A stretch of 36,313 bases of DNA from Oscillospiraceae bacterium (GTDB taxonomy: Bacteria > Bacillota > Clostridia > Oscillospirales > Ruminococcaceae): assembly GCA_024697725.1 (NCBI GenBank), contig JAILFE010000222.1, forward strand, positions 1 to 36,313, read 5' to 3'. Numbering within the stretch: position 1 is the first letter of the stretch; every line of letters begins with the position of its first letter. The translations under genes and the position numbers were made by a program. A model generated the notes under the pieces. It saw only the letters and a list, made by a program, of their open reading frames with translations. It was not told where the DNA came from and made no database searches. Of this stretch, positions 16,555 through 26,133 are shown one piece after another.

Positions 16555-17847
16555 TCAGAGAGCGACCTTATGCGATGATGAAGTCCCGCCGGGAACGGAT
16601 TTCCTTGAGATATCCGCGCCGAGTCCCTGAAGTTTGCGTTCGATATCCTCATATCCGCGCTCGATGTGGTAGATATCCTCTATCTCGGTTATACCGCGTG
16701 CCGCAAGACCTGCGATCACGAGCGCGGCGCCTGCACGCAGATCGGGAACTGTGACCGGTGCGCCCATAAGATAACTTACGCCTTCGATGACTGCGACTTT
16801 ACCGTCGATAGAGATGTTCGCGCCCATTCTCCTGAGCTGCTCGACATAGCGGAAACGGTTATTGAATATATCCTCCGTGACTATGCTCGTACCTGCGGCA
16901 GTGCAGAGCAGAGTCGAGAACTGCGGCTGCATATCGGTAGGGAAGCCCGGATGCGGCATGGTCTTTATATTTGTGCGTACCAGAGGACCATCCACCGAAA
17001 CTCTTACACTATCGTCGAATTCCTCGACGGTAGCGCCTATTTTTTCGAGCTTGGCGGTAATAGATTCAAGATGCTTGGGGATAACGTTTTTTATAAGGAC
17101 ATTTCCTCTTGTTGCAGCAGCAGCGACCATATATGTGCCTGCTTCGATCTGGTCGGGGATAATGGCGTAATTCGTTCCCTTGAGGGATCTCACGCCTTTT
17201 ATCTTGATGACATCGGTACCGGCTCCCATGATATCGGCACCCATTGAATTGAGGAAGTTCGCAAGATCGACAACATGAGGTTCCTTTGCGGCGTTCTCTA
17301 TTACCGTAAGTCCCTTTGCTTTTACTGCGGCGAGCATTGTATTGATCGTTGCGCCGACTGTTACGAAGTCAAAATATATCTGTGCGCCTATGAGCGATCC
17401 GGCGTTGATATCTATCATGCCGTGATCGAGATTGCACTGTGCTCCGAGAGCGGAGAAAGCCTTGATATGCTGATCTATCGGGCGGTCTCCGAGATAGCAG
17501 CCGCCGGGCATCGAAACGCGCGCACGGTTGAACTTTCCGAGGAGAGTGCCGAGGAAATAGTAGGATGCACGCATATGCTTTGCCATCTCATAGGGTACTA
17601 TAGGCTCGGTTATGGTAGTAGCGTCGATCAGGAAAGTATTGTAACCGAGTGTTTTTACCTGTGCGCCCATTTCATAGAGGATGCGCAGAGATATGGATAC
17701 ATCACTTATATTGGGAACATTTTCAAGAATGCACGGACCGTCTGCAAGAATGACGGCAGGGATTATGGCGACGGCGGCGTTTTTCGCTCCGCTCACCGAA
17801 ACTTCGCCCTCAAGGCGGCGTCCGCCTTTGATTATAAACTTATCCAA
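16555..17847 (-). CDS. murA: UDP-N-acetylglucosamine 1-carboxyvinyltransferase
   Basis: This enzyme adds enolpyruvate from PEP to UDP-GlcNAc, the first committed step of peptidoglycan synthesis in the cytoplasm. The 430-residue product has the family start MDKFIIKGGRRLEG with SGAKNA, the active-site cysteine loop PGGCYLGDRPID and the late LRAGAALVIAGLAA. The track begins 34 codons too early; GGGAG followed 8 nt later by TTG 17847 yields the canonical N-terminus. Low-GC Gram-positives often have two MurA paralogues; which one this is cannot be decided here. A promoter is predicted at 18039-18067, implying a leader of about 185 nt. Confidence 0.94.
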   Translation of the reverse strand: MDKFIIKGGRRLEGEVSVSGAKNAAVAIIPAVILADGPCILENVPNISDVSISLRILYEMGAQVKTLGYNTFLIDATTITEPIVPYEMAKHMRASYYFLGTLLGKFNRARVSMPGGCYLGDRPIDQHIKAFSALGAQCNLDHGMIDINAGSLIGAQIYFDFVTVGATINTMLAAVKAKGLTVIENAAKEPHVVDLANFLNSMGADIMGAGTDVIKIKGVRSLKGTNYAIIPDQIEAGTYMVAAAATRGNVLIKNVIPKHLESITAKLEKIGATVEEFDDSVRVSVDGPLVRTNIKTMPHPGFPTDMQPQFSTLLCTAAGTSIVTEDIFNNRFRYVEQLRRMGANISIDGKVAVIEGVSYLMGAPVTVPDLRAGAALVIAGLAARGITEIEDIYHIERGYEDIERKLQGLGADISRKSVPGGTSSSHKVAL

Positions 17848-18038
17848 ATCATTATCTCCCATACAAAACGCATAGCGGCGCAGGATCTCTTTATTCTGGT
17901 ATACGATCCGCGGCGTTACCGTCGTATTTTGCTGTCCTTTGTTCTTCACAATGACAGTGTCTCTTCATTTCCGCATAAACACTACAGCAGAACATATCGG
18001 AGTATGACAGCATTGTTACACACTGTCCCATAACCTTT

Positions 18039-18067
18039 ATTATATCACATTTATCAGATAATTTAAA
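18039..18067 (-). promoter_or_regulatory. Putative promoter of murA
   Basis: The minus strand shows TTTAAA, a 17-nt spacer and a perfect TATAAT. The -10 box is strong and the -35 box is a 4/6 match. Confidence 0.55.
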
Positions 18068-18268
18068 GAGATTTGGATTGAAATCTGATACATTTTTTTC
18101 CACATACAGGGCATCATTTGTTGCATATCATACAAAAATACCACACAAACGCCCATACAGCCGACATTTGCTGTTACCAAACTGTAATCAAGTGCCGTTC
18201 TGCCGTAATAAAGTCTGTTCCCAAAGGTGCGTTCTCATGCTATTAACATTTATTTAAAATATGTGCGC

Positions 18269-18296
18269 TTGATTTCTATTGTTGATATGATATAAT
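18269..18296 (+). promoter_or_regulatory. Putative promoter of the flavodoxin gene
   Basis: TTGATT is followed by a 16-nt spacer and a perfect TATAAT. Transcription would start near 18303, about 100 nt upstream of the ATG at 18405. Confidence 0.65.
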
Positions 18297-18404
18297 CAAT
18301 ACAATAACAGCTGATGCAGCATATATGAGGCTTGCCCGTCATGCTGATTGCTTTTGACATCAGTGTATACAGCAGGATGGTAACAGGAAACGGAGGCTTG
18401 TTTT

Positions 18405-18878
18405 ATGGGTAAAAAACTTGTAGCGTATTTCAGTGCGAGCGGTATGACAAGAAGGCTCGCTGCTGCACTTGCCGAGGTCGAAGGTGCAGATCTTTTTGAA
18501 ATAAAGCCCGAAACACCGTATACCGAAGCCGATCTCGACTGGCAGGACAAGAACAGCCGCAGCAGTATCGAGATGAATGACAAGTCTTTTCGTCCGCCGG
18601 TCGCTTCAAAGGTCGAGAATATCGCGCAGTATGACGTTATATTCCTTGGTTTCCCGATATGGTGGTATGTTGCACCCACGATAATAAACACATTCCTTGA
18701 AAGCTATGATCTCACAGGCAAGAAGATAGTCCCGTTCGCCACCTCCGGTTCGAGCGGAATGGGCAGCACCAACAGTGAGCTCGCACCATCATGCGTCGGC
18801 GCCGAGCTCATTGAAGGACGCCGTTTCCCGAATGAGATAAGCAAGGACAAGATCAAGCTCTGGGCGGATCAGTTCTGA
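18405..18878 (+). CDS. Flavodoxin family protein
   Basis: This is a 157-residue FMN-binding flavodoxin-like protein that probably carries electrons in the cytoplasm. The phosphate-binding loop is FSASGMTRRLA, and the ring-binding aromatic loop appears in LGFPIWWYVAPTIINTFLE. The extended middle insertion ETPYTEADLDWQDKNSRS is typical of the family that includes YwqN or Flavodoxin_4-type proteins. The ATG at 18405 has GGAGG 8 nt upstream. It is monocistronic, between its own promoter and a terminator at 18909. The redox partner is unknown. Confidence 0.9.
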   Translation: MGKKLVAYFSASGMTRRLAAALAEVEGADLFEIKPETPYTEADLDWQDKNSRSSIEMNDKSFRPPVASKVENIAQYDVIFLGFPIWWYVAPTIINTFLESYDLTGKKIVPFATSGSSGMGSTNSELAPSCVGAELIEGRRFPNEISKDKIKLWADQF

Positions 18879-18908
18879 TACGGTCATAGAGCTGGTGGGA
18901 TAAAATAC

Positions 18909-18936
18909 AGGCGGTATCGTGTGATGCCGCCTTTTT
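18909..18936 (+). terminator. Intrinsic terminator of the flavodoxin gene
   Basis: AGGCGGTAT pairs with ATgCCGCCT (one G-U) and is followed directly by TTTTTG, about 30 nt past the stop codon. Confidence 0.85.
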
Positions 18937-18954
18937 GTCAGTATATAACAGAAA

Positions 18955-18983
18955 GCCGCTGCACGATATCATCATGCAGCGGC
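18955..18983 (-). terminator. Intrinsic terminator of tsf
   Basis: Perfect 9-bp arms GCCGCTGCA/TGCAGCGGC with an 11-nt loop are followed on the minus strand by TTTCTGTTATAT. They lie about 30 nt past the tsf stop codon and back to back with the flavodoxin terminator. Confidence 0.85.
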
Positions 18984-19012
18984 GGATAATTATGCTGTTG
19001 TAAGGATCAGTC

Positions 19013-19942
19013 TCAGCCGTTGCCCTTTGCCATATTTGCAACTTCCTCGGCAAAGTTCTCTGCCTTCTTCTCTACGCCCTCGCCTCTCTCAAAGCGTACA
19101 TAGTCAACTACCTTGATGCTGCCGCCGAGTTCCTTGGCTGCGTTCTCAACATACTTGCCTACTGTGCCGTCGAAGATGTCGGATCTTACGAAATCCTGCT
19201 CGAGGAGGCAGTTCTCGGAATAATACTTGCCGAGCTTGCCCTCTGCGATCTTGCTCTTTACCTGATCGGGCTTGGAAGCCATCTTCGGGTCTTCGTTCAT
19301 CTGAGCGATGATGATCTTCTTCTCTTCTTCGATAACATCAGCTGTTACGGATTCCTTGTTGAGGAAAGAGGGGCTCATAGCTGCGATCTGGAGAGCGCAG
19401 TTCTTGCCGACCTCATATACCTTGTCAGCGGGGAGGTCTGTGTCGAGCTTTACCATAACGCCGATCCTGCCGCCGTCGTGAACATAGGATACGAGTGTAC
19501 CTTCGAGCCTTGTGAAGCGGCGGATGACCATATTTTCTCTGATCTTGATGAAGAGATCCTGGAGCGATTCCTCAACGGACTTGTCGCCGCCGGAGATCTT
19601 TGCAGCCTTGAGAGCGTCGATATCGGCAGGATTGCTGTCGATGACAGTCTTTGCTGTTGCTGCAACGAATGCCTTGAATTCGTCATTGTTTGCTGCGAAG
19701 TCTGTTTCGATGTTCACTTCGAGAACTGCACCGACATTTCCTTCAACAACTGCTGTAACGATACCCTCTGCCGCAACTCTCGAGCTCTTCTTTTGCTGAG
19801 TTGAAAGACCCTTCTCACGAAGTATCTTTATAGCTTCATCTACATTGCCGTCAGCCTCTGTAAGAGCGTTCTTGCAGTCCATCATGCCGACGCCTGTGGA
19901 TTTCATAAGATCCTTGATCTCCTGTACGGATATCTTTGCCAT
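19013..19942 (-). CDS. tsf: Translation elongation factor Ts
   Basis: EF-Ts is the guanine-nucleotide exchange factor for EF-Tu. The 309-residue protein starts AKISVQEIKDLMKSTGVGMMDCKNAL, the family's N-terminal UBA-like domain and exchange motif (usually TGAGMMDCK). Later it has the core segment NIETDFAANNDEFKAF, which carries the catalytic T-D-F-V/A contact region. It ends with a 20-residue tail after the core. GGAGG lies before the ATG at 19942. It follows rpsB with a 109-nt gap that contains a terminator-like hairpin. Confidence 0.97.
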   Translation of the reverse strand: MAKISVQEIKDLMKSTGVGMMDCKNALTEADGNVDEAIKILREKGLSTQQKKSSRVAAEGIVTAVVEGNVGAVLEVNIETDFAANNDEFKAFVAATAKTVIDSNPADIDALKAAKISGGDKSVEESLQDLFIKIRENMVIRRFTRLEGTLVSYVHDGGRIGVMVKLDTDLPADKVYEVGKNCALQIAAMSPSFLNKESVTADVIEEEKKIIIAQMNEDPKMASKPDQVKSKIAEGKLGKYYSENCLLEQDFVRSDIFDGTVGKYVENAAKELGGSIKVVDYVRFERGEGVEKKAENFAEEVANMAKGNG

Positions 19943-20000
19943 TTTACATTCCTCCGTTTATATTTGTAAGGCATTATACTTTCAATACCTGTATCATCCC

Positions 20001-20028
20001 ATAAAAATACCCGATATCGTCGGGTATT
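20001..20028 (-). terminator. Terminator-like hairpin between rpsB and tsf
   Basis: Perfect 9-bp arms AATACCCGA/TCGGGTATT with a 5-nt loop are followed on the minus strand by TTTAT. It would let tsf be expressed below rpsB by partial termination, or it may end rpsB transcripts fully. Confidence 0.65.
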
Positions 20029-20051
20029 TTCTGTATGCCGCGTTCAGCGGA

Positions 20052-20795
20052 TCATTCAGCTGCTTCTTCGGATGCAGCCTCAGCCTCTGCTGTTTCCTCT
20101 GCGTTGTCCTGCTGACCCTGTCTGCCCTCGATGATGGCATCTGCCATAGCGCCTGCGATGAGCTTTACGGCTCTGATAGCATCGTCATTGCCGGGGATAA
20201 CATAGTCAACATCATCGGGATCGCAGTTTGTATCTACGATTGCAACGATGGGGATACCGAGCTTTCTTGCTTCGGATACCGCGATCTTTTCCTTGCGGGG
20301 GTCAACGATGAAGAGTGCGCCGGGGAGTCTCTTCATATCCTTGATACCGCCGAGATATTTTTCGAGCTTTTCGATCTCAAGTTCGAGCTTTACAACTTCC
20401 TTCTTGGGGAGAAGGTTGAATGTGCCGTCTTCCTGCATCTTGTGGAGCTGCTCGAGTCTTGCGATCCTTCTCTGGATAGTCTTGAAGTTTGTCATCATGC
20501 CGCCGAGCCATCTTGCGTTTACATAATAAGCGCCTGCTCTTAAAGCCTCTTCCTTGATCGAATCTCCCGCCTGCTTCTTTGTGCCGACAAAGAGAACGTT
20601 CTCGCCCTCTTCAGCAACGCTGCGGACGAAAGCATATGCTTCGTCAAGCTTCTTTACAGTCTTCTGAAGGTCGATGATATAGATACCGTTTCTTTCGGTA
20701 AAGATATACGGTGCCATTTTGGGGTTCCATCTCTTTGTGAGATGACCGAAATGTACGCCTGCTTCGAGAAGCTGTTTCATTGATACTACGCCCAT
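20052..20795 (-). CDS. rpsB: 30S ribosomal protein S2
   Basis: S2 is a structural protein of the small ribosomal subunit. The 247-residue product starts [17 protein letters not shown] and has the conserved [13 protein letters not shown], the segment [13 protein letters not shown] and [21 protein letters not shown]. It ends in an acidic Ala/Glu tail ([15 protein letters not shown]). GGAGG lies 9 nt before the ATG at 20795, which supports the full-length start. The rpsB-tsf pair is the usual bacterial arrangement; pyrH and frr do not follow here. Confidence 0.97.
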   Translation of the reverse strand: MGVVSMKQLLEAGVHFGHLTKRWNPKMAPYIFTERNGIYIIDLQKTVKKLDEAYAFVRSVAEEGENVLFVGTKKQAGDSIKEEALRAGAYYVNARWLGGMMTNFKTIQRRIARLEQLHKMQEDGTFNLLPKKEVVKLELEIEKLEKYLGGIKDMKRLPGALFIVDPRKEKIAVSEARKLGIPIVAIVDTNCDPDDVDYVIPGNDDAIRAVKLIAGAMADAIIEGRQGQQDNAEETAEAEAASEEAAE

Positions 20796-20829
20796 GATTT
20801 GATTCCTCCGTAAAATTTGGTTATTTTCC

Positions 20830-20893
20830 TCCGCCGTGTCATATCCGACGCTTATCCGTTTTCTGCGGACACCAACGTCAAAAACAGCGGCGT
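20830..20893 (-). promoter_or_regulatory. Structured rpsB leader (candidate S2 autoregulatory element)
   Basis: The leader of about 108 nt between the rpsB promoter and start codon can form nested pairings: GCCG with CGGC (outer), GACG with CGTC (middle) and TCCG with CGGA (inner). Ribosomal protein leaders of this kind often bind their own product. No family match could be tested. Confidence 0.35.
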
Positions 20894-20909
20894 GCGAATT
20901 GCAGTAATT

Positions 20910-20938
20910 ATTATACCATATAATTCCGCAGTTTGCAA
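20910..20938 (-). promoter_or_regulatory. Promoter of rpsB-tsf
   Basis: The minus strand shows TTGCAA, a 17-nt spacer and a perfect TATAAT, about 115 nt upstream of the rpsB ATG. Confidence 0.78.
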
Positions 20939-20976
20939 GATATTTCGTTCGGTTTTCTGTATGATTTTTTTGTGTT

Positions 20977-21240
20977 TCAGCTATCGCTTTTTGTTGAAAA
21001 ATACCCTTCTCCCGTCACAAGAACGGTATCTCTCCCTATCGTGTGTATGCTGTCTGCAGGTATGATTATGTCGTCATCCCTGCCGAGAAGCCCGAAAAAA
21101 TGCGCTCTTCCGAATATTATCAGCGCTTTCAGAGAATGATCGCTGCTGTCGAGTTCGGCATCGTCCGCAAACCCGAGCTTTTCTCCGTTCTTTATGCTGA
21201 TGACCTCTTTTCTGCGCAGTTCACTGAATGTAAAGCTCAT
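20977..21240 (-). CDS. YlmC/YmxH family PRC-barrel protein (sporulation-associated)
   Basis: This is a small protein of about 87 residues in the YlmC/YmxH family, a PRC-barrel-like group common in spore-forming Firmicutes; its molecular role is not established. Matching features are the start [24 protein letters not shown], the hydrophobic strand LIIFG and the end [18 protein letters not shown]. The track start at 21267 is nine residues too early; GGAG lies about 9 nt before ATG 21240, which gives the expected MSFTFSEL. It diverges from uvrC. Confidence 0.82.
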   Translation of the reverse strand: MSFTFSELRRKEVISIKNGEKLGFADDAELDSSDHSLKALIIFGRAHFFGLLGRDDDIIIPADSIHTIGRDTVLVTGEGYFSTKSDS

Positions 21241-21330
21241 TTCATCACACTCCATGTTCAGGGTCATTTTTGTAAAATATATGCAGTTTCGGCACGAATA
21301 ATGACCTGTTTATTCTTTATTATTATCATA

Positions 21331-21359
21331 TTGCAAAAACGGAGCAAATGATGTATAAT
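21331..21359 (+). promoter_or_regulatory. Promoter of uvrC
   Basis: TTGCAA, a 17-nt spacer and a perfect TATAAT lie about 47 nt upstream of the uvrC ATG. Confidence 0.8.
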
Positions 21360-21405
21360 AATTATAGAAGCAGCTGCTTTTTGTTCTGAAAGGGGGTGAT
21401 CTGCT

Positions 21406-23232
21406 ATGAATGACCGGCTCGAATATCTCCGTGAAAAGACATCAAAGCTCACAACATCGCCCGGCGTATATCATATGAAGGACAAAACAGGTCATATCAT
21501 ATATGTCGGAAAAGCCAAGAATCTCCGGAACCGCGTCACATCCTATTTCTGCAGATCTCCCGACCATACTCCCAAGGTCGCAAAAATGGTCGAGCACGTA
21601 TATGATTATGACTTTATCGTAACAGACAGCGAATATGAGGCGCTTGTGCTCGAATGCTCGATGATAAAGCAGTATTCCCCGAAATACAATATCCTGCTGA
21701 AAGACGACAAGGGATACTGCTATATAAGGATATCTGATGAGCCCTATCCGCGGATAACTGCCGAGATGCAGAAAAAGGGCGGCGGGACCTATCTCGGACC
21801 GTATACCAGCGCCTATGTCGCAAAGCAGGCGGTCACAGAGGCAAACAAGATGTTCGCGCTTCCCGACTGCCGCAGGAAATTCCCGCAGGAGATAGGCAGA
21901 GGACGCCCCTGTCTGAATTATCATATAAAACAGTGCATGGGGGTATGCACCGGATGTATCTCACAGGAAGATTATAATTCGCTCATTGATGAGGCGGTCG
22001 AATATATAAAGAGCGGCTCCATGAAGTCCGTGGAAAAGCTCACAGAGGAGATGAACAGGGCATCCGATGAGCTGGATTTTGAAGCGGCAGCCCGTCTGCG
22101 CGACAGGATAAACGCCATAAAGCGTGCCGCCGAAAAACAGAAGATAATAGAGGATAATATGCCCGACGCAGATGTGATCGCCATCGCAAAGAACAGCGGT
22201 CAGGCGTGTGCGGCAGTGATAGTATACCGCGGCGGCAGACTTACCGACAGGGCGGAATTCTTTCTCGGCGATGACGACAGCGAAGACGATCTTCTCGAAG
22301 GATTCATCGGGCAGTACTATTCCAATGGGCGCGAGATACCGCGCGAGGTGATAACCGAGGAGCTTCCCGAAAGTGCAGAGCTGCTCGAACAGCTCCTTCG
22401 CAGACGCGCGGGAAAGGCTGTCAGCATAATATGTCCGAAAAAGGGACGCGATGCCCGCCTTCTGGCGCTTGCAAAGGCGAATGCGGGTGAATATCTTTCG
22501 ATAAGAGTCGGCAGGACGGGCAGGGAGATAATCGCTCTCGAAGAGCTTGCATCCGTTCTCGGACTTGAAAAGATACCCGAATATATCGAGTCATACGATA
22601 TATCTAATATCGGTTCGGATGCAATGGTATCGGGCATGGTCGTCTTTGAAAACGGCAGACCGCTCAAAAAGGCATATAAAAAATTCTCTCTGAAGACAGT
22701 TGATATACAGAACGACTATGCGAGCATGGCAGAGGTCCTCCAAAGGCGTTTCAGCCGTTATCTTGACGATGAAGAGAACGACGAGGGCTTCAAGCGTCTG
22801 CCCGATCTGATACTTCTCGACGGCGGAAAGGGACAGGTCAATGCGGTCGCTCCGGTGCTCTCGCAGCTCGGGATAGATGTCCCGCTTTTCGGGATGGTAA
22901 AGGACAGCCGTCATCGCACACGCGCTATCGCAACAGGCGGAGGGGAGATATCCGTCACTGAAAAGAAGGCGGCGTTCATGCTCATTACCCGCATACAGGA
23001 CGAGGTGCATAGATTTTCGATAACTTATCAGCGTGCAAGACATAAAAATGAGGCTTATTCCCTTGAACTTACAAAGGTGAAGGGGATAGGTGAGAAAAAG
23101 GCACAGAAGCTCCTTATGAAGTATAAGACAAAAGCTGCGATGAAGGAAGCATCCGCCGAGGAGCTTGCCGCAGCAGCGGGAGTATCCGGCGATACTGCCG
23201 AGCAGCTCTACCGCGTGATACAGGAATTATGA
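21406..23232 (+). CDS. uvrC: Excinuclease ABC subunit C
   Basis: UvrC makes the dual incisions of nucleotide excision repair with UvrB. The 608-residue protein has all domains in order: GIY-YIG nuclease (about 15-95, SPGVYHMKDKTGHIIYVGKA), a Cys-rich linker (CLNYHIKQCMGVCTG), the UVR helical domain that binds UvrB (about 205-240, ELDFEAAARLRDRI), the RNase H-like nuclease (about 375-545, including LILLDGGKGQVN and GMVKDSRHRTR) and C-terminal helix-hairpin-helix motifs (VKGIGEKKAQKLL). A strong promoter and AAGGGGGTGA ribosome site precede the ATG at 21406. The gene is intact. Confidence 0.97.
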   Translation: MNDRLEYLREKTSKLTTSPGVYHMKDKTGHIIYVGKAKNLRNRVTSYFCRSPDHTPKVAKMVEHVYDYDFIVTDSEYEALVLECSMIKQYSPKYNILLKDDKGYCYIRISDEPYPRITAEMQKKGGGTYLGPYTSAYVAKQAVTEANKMFALPDCRRKFPQEIGRGRPCLNYHIKQCMGVCTGCISQEDYNSLIDEAVEYIKSGSMKSVEKLTEEMNRASDELDFEAAARLRDRINAIKRAAEKQKIIEDNMPDADVIAIAKNSGQACAAVIVYRGGRLTDRAEFFLGDDDSEDDLLEGFIGQYYSNGREIPREVITEELPESAELLEQLLRRRAGKAVSIICPKKGRDARLLALAKANAGEYLSIRVGRTGREIIALEELASVLGLEKIPEYIESYDISNIGSDAMVSGMVVFENGRPLKKAYKKFSLKTVDIQNDYASMAEVLQRRFSRYLDDEENDEGFKRLPDLILLDGGKGQVNAVAPVLSQLGIDVPLFGMVKDSRHRTRAIATGGGEISVTEKKAAFMLITRIQDEVHRFSITYQRARHKNEAYSLELTKVKGIGEKKAQKLLMKYKTKAAMKEASAEELAAAAGVSGDTAEQLYRVIQEL

Positions 23233-23251
23233 TAATGGAGGTCGTGAACGT

Positions 23252-23776
23252 ATGTCCGTGTCAGAAGAAAAACAGGACTCCTTACAGCTTGCAACGGAGT
23301 TCATAAAGGTGATAATAAAGAGTATACTATTTTTTATACTGCGGCTGCTGATATTTTATCTTGCCTACAGGCTGATAAATATTCTGGTCGTATACGGCGT
23401 GTCTTATCTGCGGAAGGATGATATCGCCTCGGCAGCAAACCGCAGTGAGTCGGTGTTTGCCGAGATACAATCGCCCGCTCCCAGGATAAATGACTGTGTT
23501 GATTATCAGCTCCTTGCAGAGAGATACAGGTTCTTCATTTCCGAGCAGGAATATGATTCGTGCAGCGATTATCTCAAACAGGCACGTACAATGAATCTGT
23601 GCAATATTTTCCTGCCCATTACGGCAGTCCCGCAGTATTTCGAGCCTGCCGGCGCATCGGTGCGCGGGACATCCGGCGGTACGGAATATCTGCTCGATGT
23701 TGATACGGGGATAAATGTTTTCACGCTCGAACCCGAGGAAAGCTTTTCTTTCAGGATATTATCCGTCAAGAGATAA
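23252..23776 (+). CDS. Hypothetical membrane-anchored protein
   Basis: I do not recognise this 174-residue protein. A charged N-terminus is followed by one or two hydrophobic segments (about 20-53, IIKSILFFILRLLIFYLAYR), then a hydrophilic domain of about 115 residues that is probably extracytoplasmic. The tail (TEYLLDVDTGINVFTLEPEESFSF) has alternating hydrophobic residues typical of beta structure. GGAGG precedes the ATG at 23252, 20 nt after the uvrC stop, so it is likely cotranscribed with uvrC. Confidence 0.65.
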   Translation: MSVSEEKQDSLQLATEFIKVIIKSILFFILRLLIFYLAYRLINILVVYGVSYLRKDDIASAANRSESVFAEIQSPAPRINDCVDYQLLAERYRFFISEQEYDSCSDYLKQARTMNLCNIFLPITAVPQYFEPAGASVRGTSGGTEYLLDVDTGINVFTLEPEESFSFRILSVKR

Positions 23777-23880
23777 GCTTTACAGTATGCAGCTGACGTG
23801 ACCCTGCACTTATACCTGCCGGATATCCCGGCACCGAAAAAATGTGAAGAGAAAATTATGAGATCGAAAGGGTGATATTT

Positions 23881-26133
23881 ATGACCGAAACAAATGCATG
23901 GAGAGGCTTTGACGGCATAAAATGGAAAAGAGAGATCGATGTAAGGGATTTTGTCAACCGCAATTTCACACTGTATGACGGCGACGAGAGCTTCCTTACG
24001 CCTCCCACCGAGGCGACGAACAGGCTCTGGGCGCGGTTGCAGGAGCTCCAGAAGGAGGAACGCGAAAAGGGCGGAGTGCTCGATATGGAAACAGAAGTCG
24101 TATCGGGACTTACAGCTTACGGCGCTGCATATATAGACGATTCCATGAAGGATCTTGAAAAGGTAGTCGGACTTCAGACAGACAAGCCGCTGAAACGCGC
24201 CTTCATGCCCTACGGCGGTATAAAAATGGCGGAGCAGGCGTGCGAGAATTACGGCTATACCCCGAGCGCAAAGCTGCATGAGATATTCACAAAATACCAT
24301 AAAACGCATAATCAGGGCGTGTTTGATGTATATACTCCGGAAATGAGACTTGCAAGAAAGAGCCATATCCTCACCGGTCTGCCAGATACCTATGGGCGCG
24401 GCAGGATAGTCGGGGATTACCGCCGCATACCTCTCTACGGTATAGATTATCTTATCGAATGCAAGAAGAACGATATGTACTATATAGGAAAGAACCGTAT
24501 GACAGGCGATATCGTCCGTCTGAGGGAGGAAGTCGCAGACCAGATAAAGGCTCTCGGCGCTATGAAGGAAATGGCGCAGATGTACGGCTTTGATATATCA
24601 AGACCCGCTGAGAATGCGCGTGAGGCGGTACAGTGGCTCTATTTCGGATATCTTGCCGCGATAAAGACCCAGAACGGCGCAGCTATGTCAGTCGGCAGAG
24701 TATCGACCTTCCTTGATATATATATTACAAGAGATATCAAAGAAGGCACCCTTACCGAATCCGAGGCACAGGAGCTCATTGACCATTTCGTAATGAAGTG
24801 CCGCATGGTCAAATTCGCAAGGATACCTTCATATAACGAGCTCTTTTCCGGCGACCCTGTATGGGCAACTCTCGAAGTCGGCGGCATGACTATAGAAGGC
24901 AGACCTATGGTCACGAAAAATGATTTCCGTTTCCTGCATACTCTTGAAAATATGGGGCCATCTCCCGAGCCCAACCTCACCGTGCTTTACAGTTCAAGGC
25001 TCCCTGAGAAATTCAAGAAATACGCTGCCGGGATATCCGTCAGGACGAGCTCTATCCAGTACGAGAACGATGATGTCATGAAACCCGTGTGGGGGGATGA
25101 CTACTCTATCTGCTGCTGTGTTTCGGCAACTCAGACAGGCAAGGAGATGCAGTTCTTCGGAGCAAGGGCAAATCTTGCAAAGTGCCTTCTCTATGCGATA
25201 AACGGCGGATACGACACCGTCATGAAACAGCAGATATCGCCGTATTACCGCAGGATAGAGGGTGATTATCTTGATTATGACACACTCATTGAGAAATTTG
25301 ATGTCATGATGGACTGGCTGGCTGATCTTTATGTGAACACTCTGAATCTTATCCACTATATGCACGATAAATACTATTACGAAGCGGCGCAGATGGCTCT
25401 CATAGATACCGATGTCCGCCGCACCTTCGCAACAGGCATCGCGGGCTTCTCTCATGTGGTGGACAGCCTTTCCGCCGTAAAATACGGCAGAGTAAGAGTG
25501 ATGCGCGATGAGGAGGGCTATGCTGTCGATTTTGATAATGAGGCTGATTTCCCCCATTACGGCAATGACGACGACCGCGCAGATGAGATAGCAGTTGAGC
25601 TTCTCGGGAAATTCATATCCAAGATAAAGATGCGCCATACCTATCGTCATTCCGAGCCCACTACCTCGATACTGACGATAACCTCCAATGTGGTATACGG
25701 AAAATATACCGGCAATCTTCCCGACGGCAGACCTGCGGGGGCTCCTCTTGCACCGGGGGCGAATCCTTCATACGGAGCCGAAAAGGAAGGACTTCTTGCA
25801 TCTCTCAATTCGCTTGCGAAGCTGCCCTATACGTGGGCGCTCGACGGAATATCGAATACTCAGTCCATAAACCCGGAGGCACTCGGTCACAATGATGATG
25901 AAAGAGCGGATAATCTTGTTCATGTCCTTGACGGATATTTCGACCAGGGTGCACATCATCTGAATGTCAATGTGTTCGGCATTGAAAAGCTCATAGATGC
26001 TATGAAGCATCCCGAAAAGCCGGAATACGCGAACTTTACGATACGTGTATCCGGATATGCTGTAAAGTTCATCGACCTTACACACGAGCAGCAGCTCGAT
26101 GTCATAAGCAGGACATTCCATGAACGGATCTGA
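23881..26133 (+). CDS. pflB: Formate C-acetyltransferase (pyruvate formate-lyase)
   Basis: This oxygen-sensitive glycyl-radical enzyme converts pyruvate and CoA to acetyl-CoA and formate in anaerobic fermentation. The 750-residue protein has the usual length. The catalytic cysteine pair is in [20 protein letters not shown] and the radical glycine in [10 protein letters not shown] near the C-terminus. Inside, [13 protein letters not shown] and [20 protein letters not shown] are conserved. The track begins at GTG 23872, inside the ribosome site AAAGGGTGA; ATG 23881 is correct. The activase gene overlaps its 3' end by 14 nt, as expected for a coupled pair. Confidence 0.97.
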   Translation: MTETNAWRGFDGIKWKREIDVRDFVNRNFTLYDGDESFLTPPTEATNRLWARLQELQKEEREKGGVLDMETEVVSGLTAYGAAYIDDSMKDLEKVVGLQTDKPLKRAFMPYGGIKMAEQACENYGYTPSAKLHEIFTKYHKTHNQGVFDVYTPEMRLARKSHILTGLPDTYGRGRIVGDYRRIPLYGIDYLIECKKNDMYYIGKNRMTGDIVRLREEVADQIKALGAMKEMAQMYGFDISRPAENAREAVQWLYFGYLAAIKTQNGAAMSVGRVSTFLDIYITRDIKEGTLTESEAQELIDHFVMKCRMVKFARIPSYNELFSGDPVWATLEVGGMTIEGRPMVTKNDFRFLHTLENMGPSPEPNLTVLYSSRLPEKFKKYAAGISVRTSSIQYENDDVMKPVWGDDYSICCCVSATQTGKEMQFFGARANLAKCLLYAINGGYDTVMKQQISPYYRRIEGDYLDYDTLIEKFDVMMDWLADLYVNTLNLIHYMHDKYYYEAAQMALIDTDVRRTFATGIAGFSHVVDSLSAVKYGRVRVMRDEEGYAVDFDNEADFPHYGNDDDRADEIAVELLGKFISKIKMRHTYRHSEPTTSILTITSNVVYGKYTGNLPDGRPAGAPLAPGANPSYGAEKEGLLASLNSLAKLPYTWALDGISNTQSINPEALGHNDDERADNLVHVLDGYFDQGAHHLNVNVFGIEKLIDAMKHPEKPEYANFTIRVSGYAVKFIDLTHEQQLDVISRTFHERI

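Larger units (their letters stand above)
17848..18404. other. Intergenic region between divergent murA and flavodoxin genes
   Basis: It holds the murA leader (about 185 nt), the murA promoter, about 200 nt of A/T-rich sequence without recognised features (18070-18265), and the flavodoxin promoter and leader. No protein gene is supported; the 70-residue minus-strand track ORF overlaps the murA promoter and lacks an RBS. Confidence 0.6.

Noticed and set aside
17275-18033. A 252-residue plus-strand ORF antisense to murA
   Set aside because: It is a Cys/Tyr-rich shadow of the murA reading frame without a start signal.
17891-18103. A 70-residue minus-strand ORF upstream of murA (with HCHCEEQRTAKYDG, vaguely like a translated REP-type repeat)
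   Set aside because: It overlaps the predicted murA promoter, lacks an RBS, and the repeat resemblance is too degenerate to support.
23569-24366. A 265-residue minus-strand ORF across the pflB 5' end
   Set aside because: It spans two real plus-strand genes and the gap between them, and has no RBS or domain.
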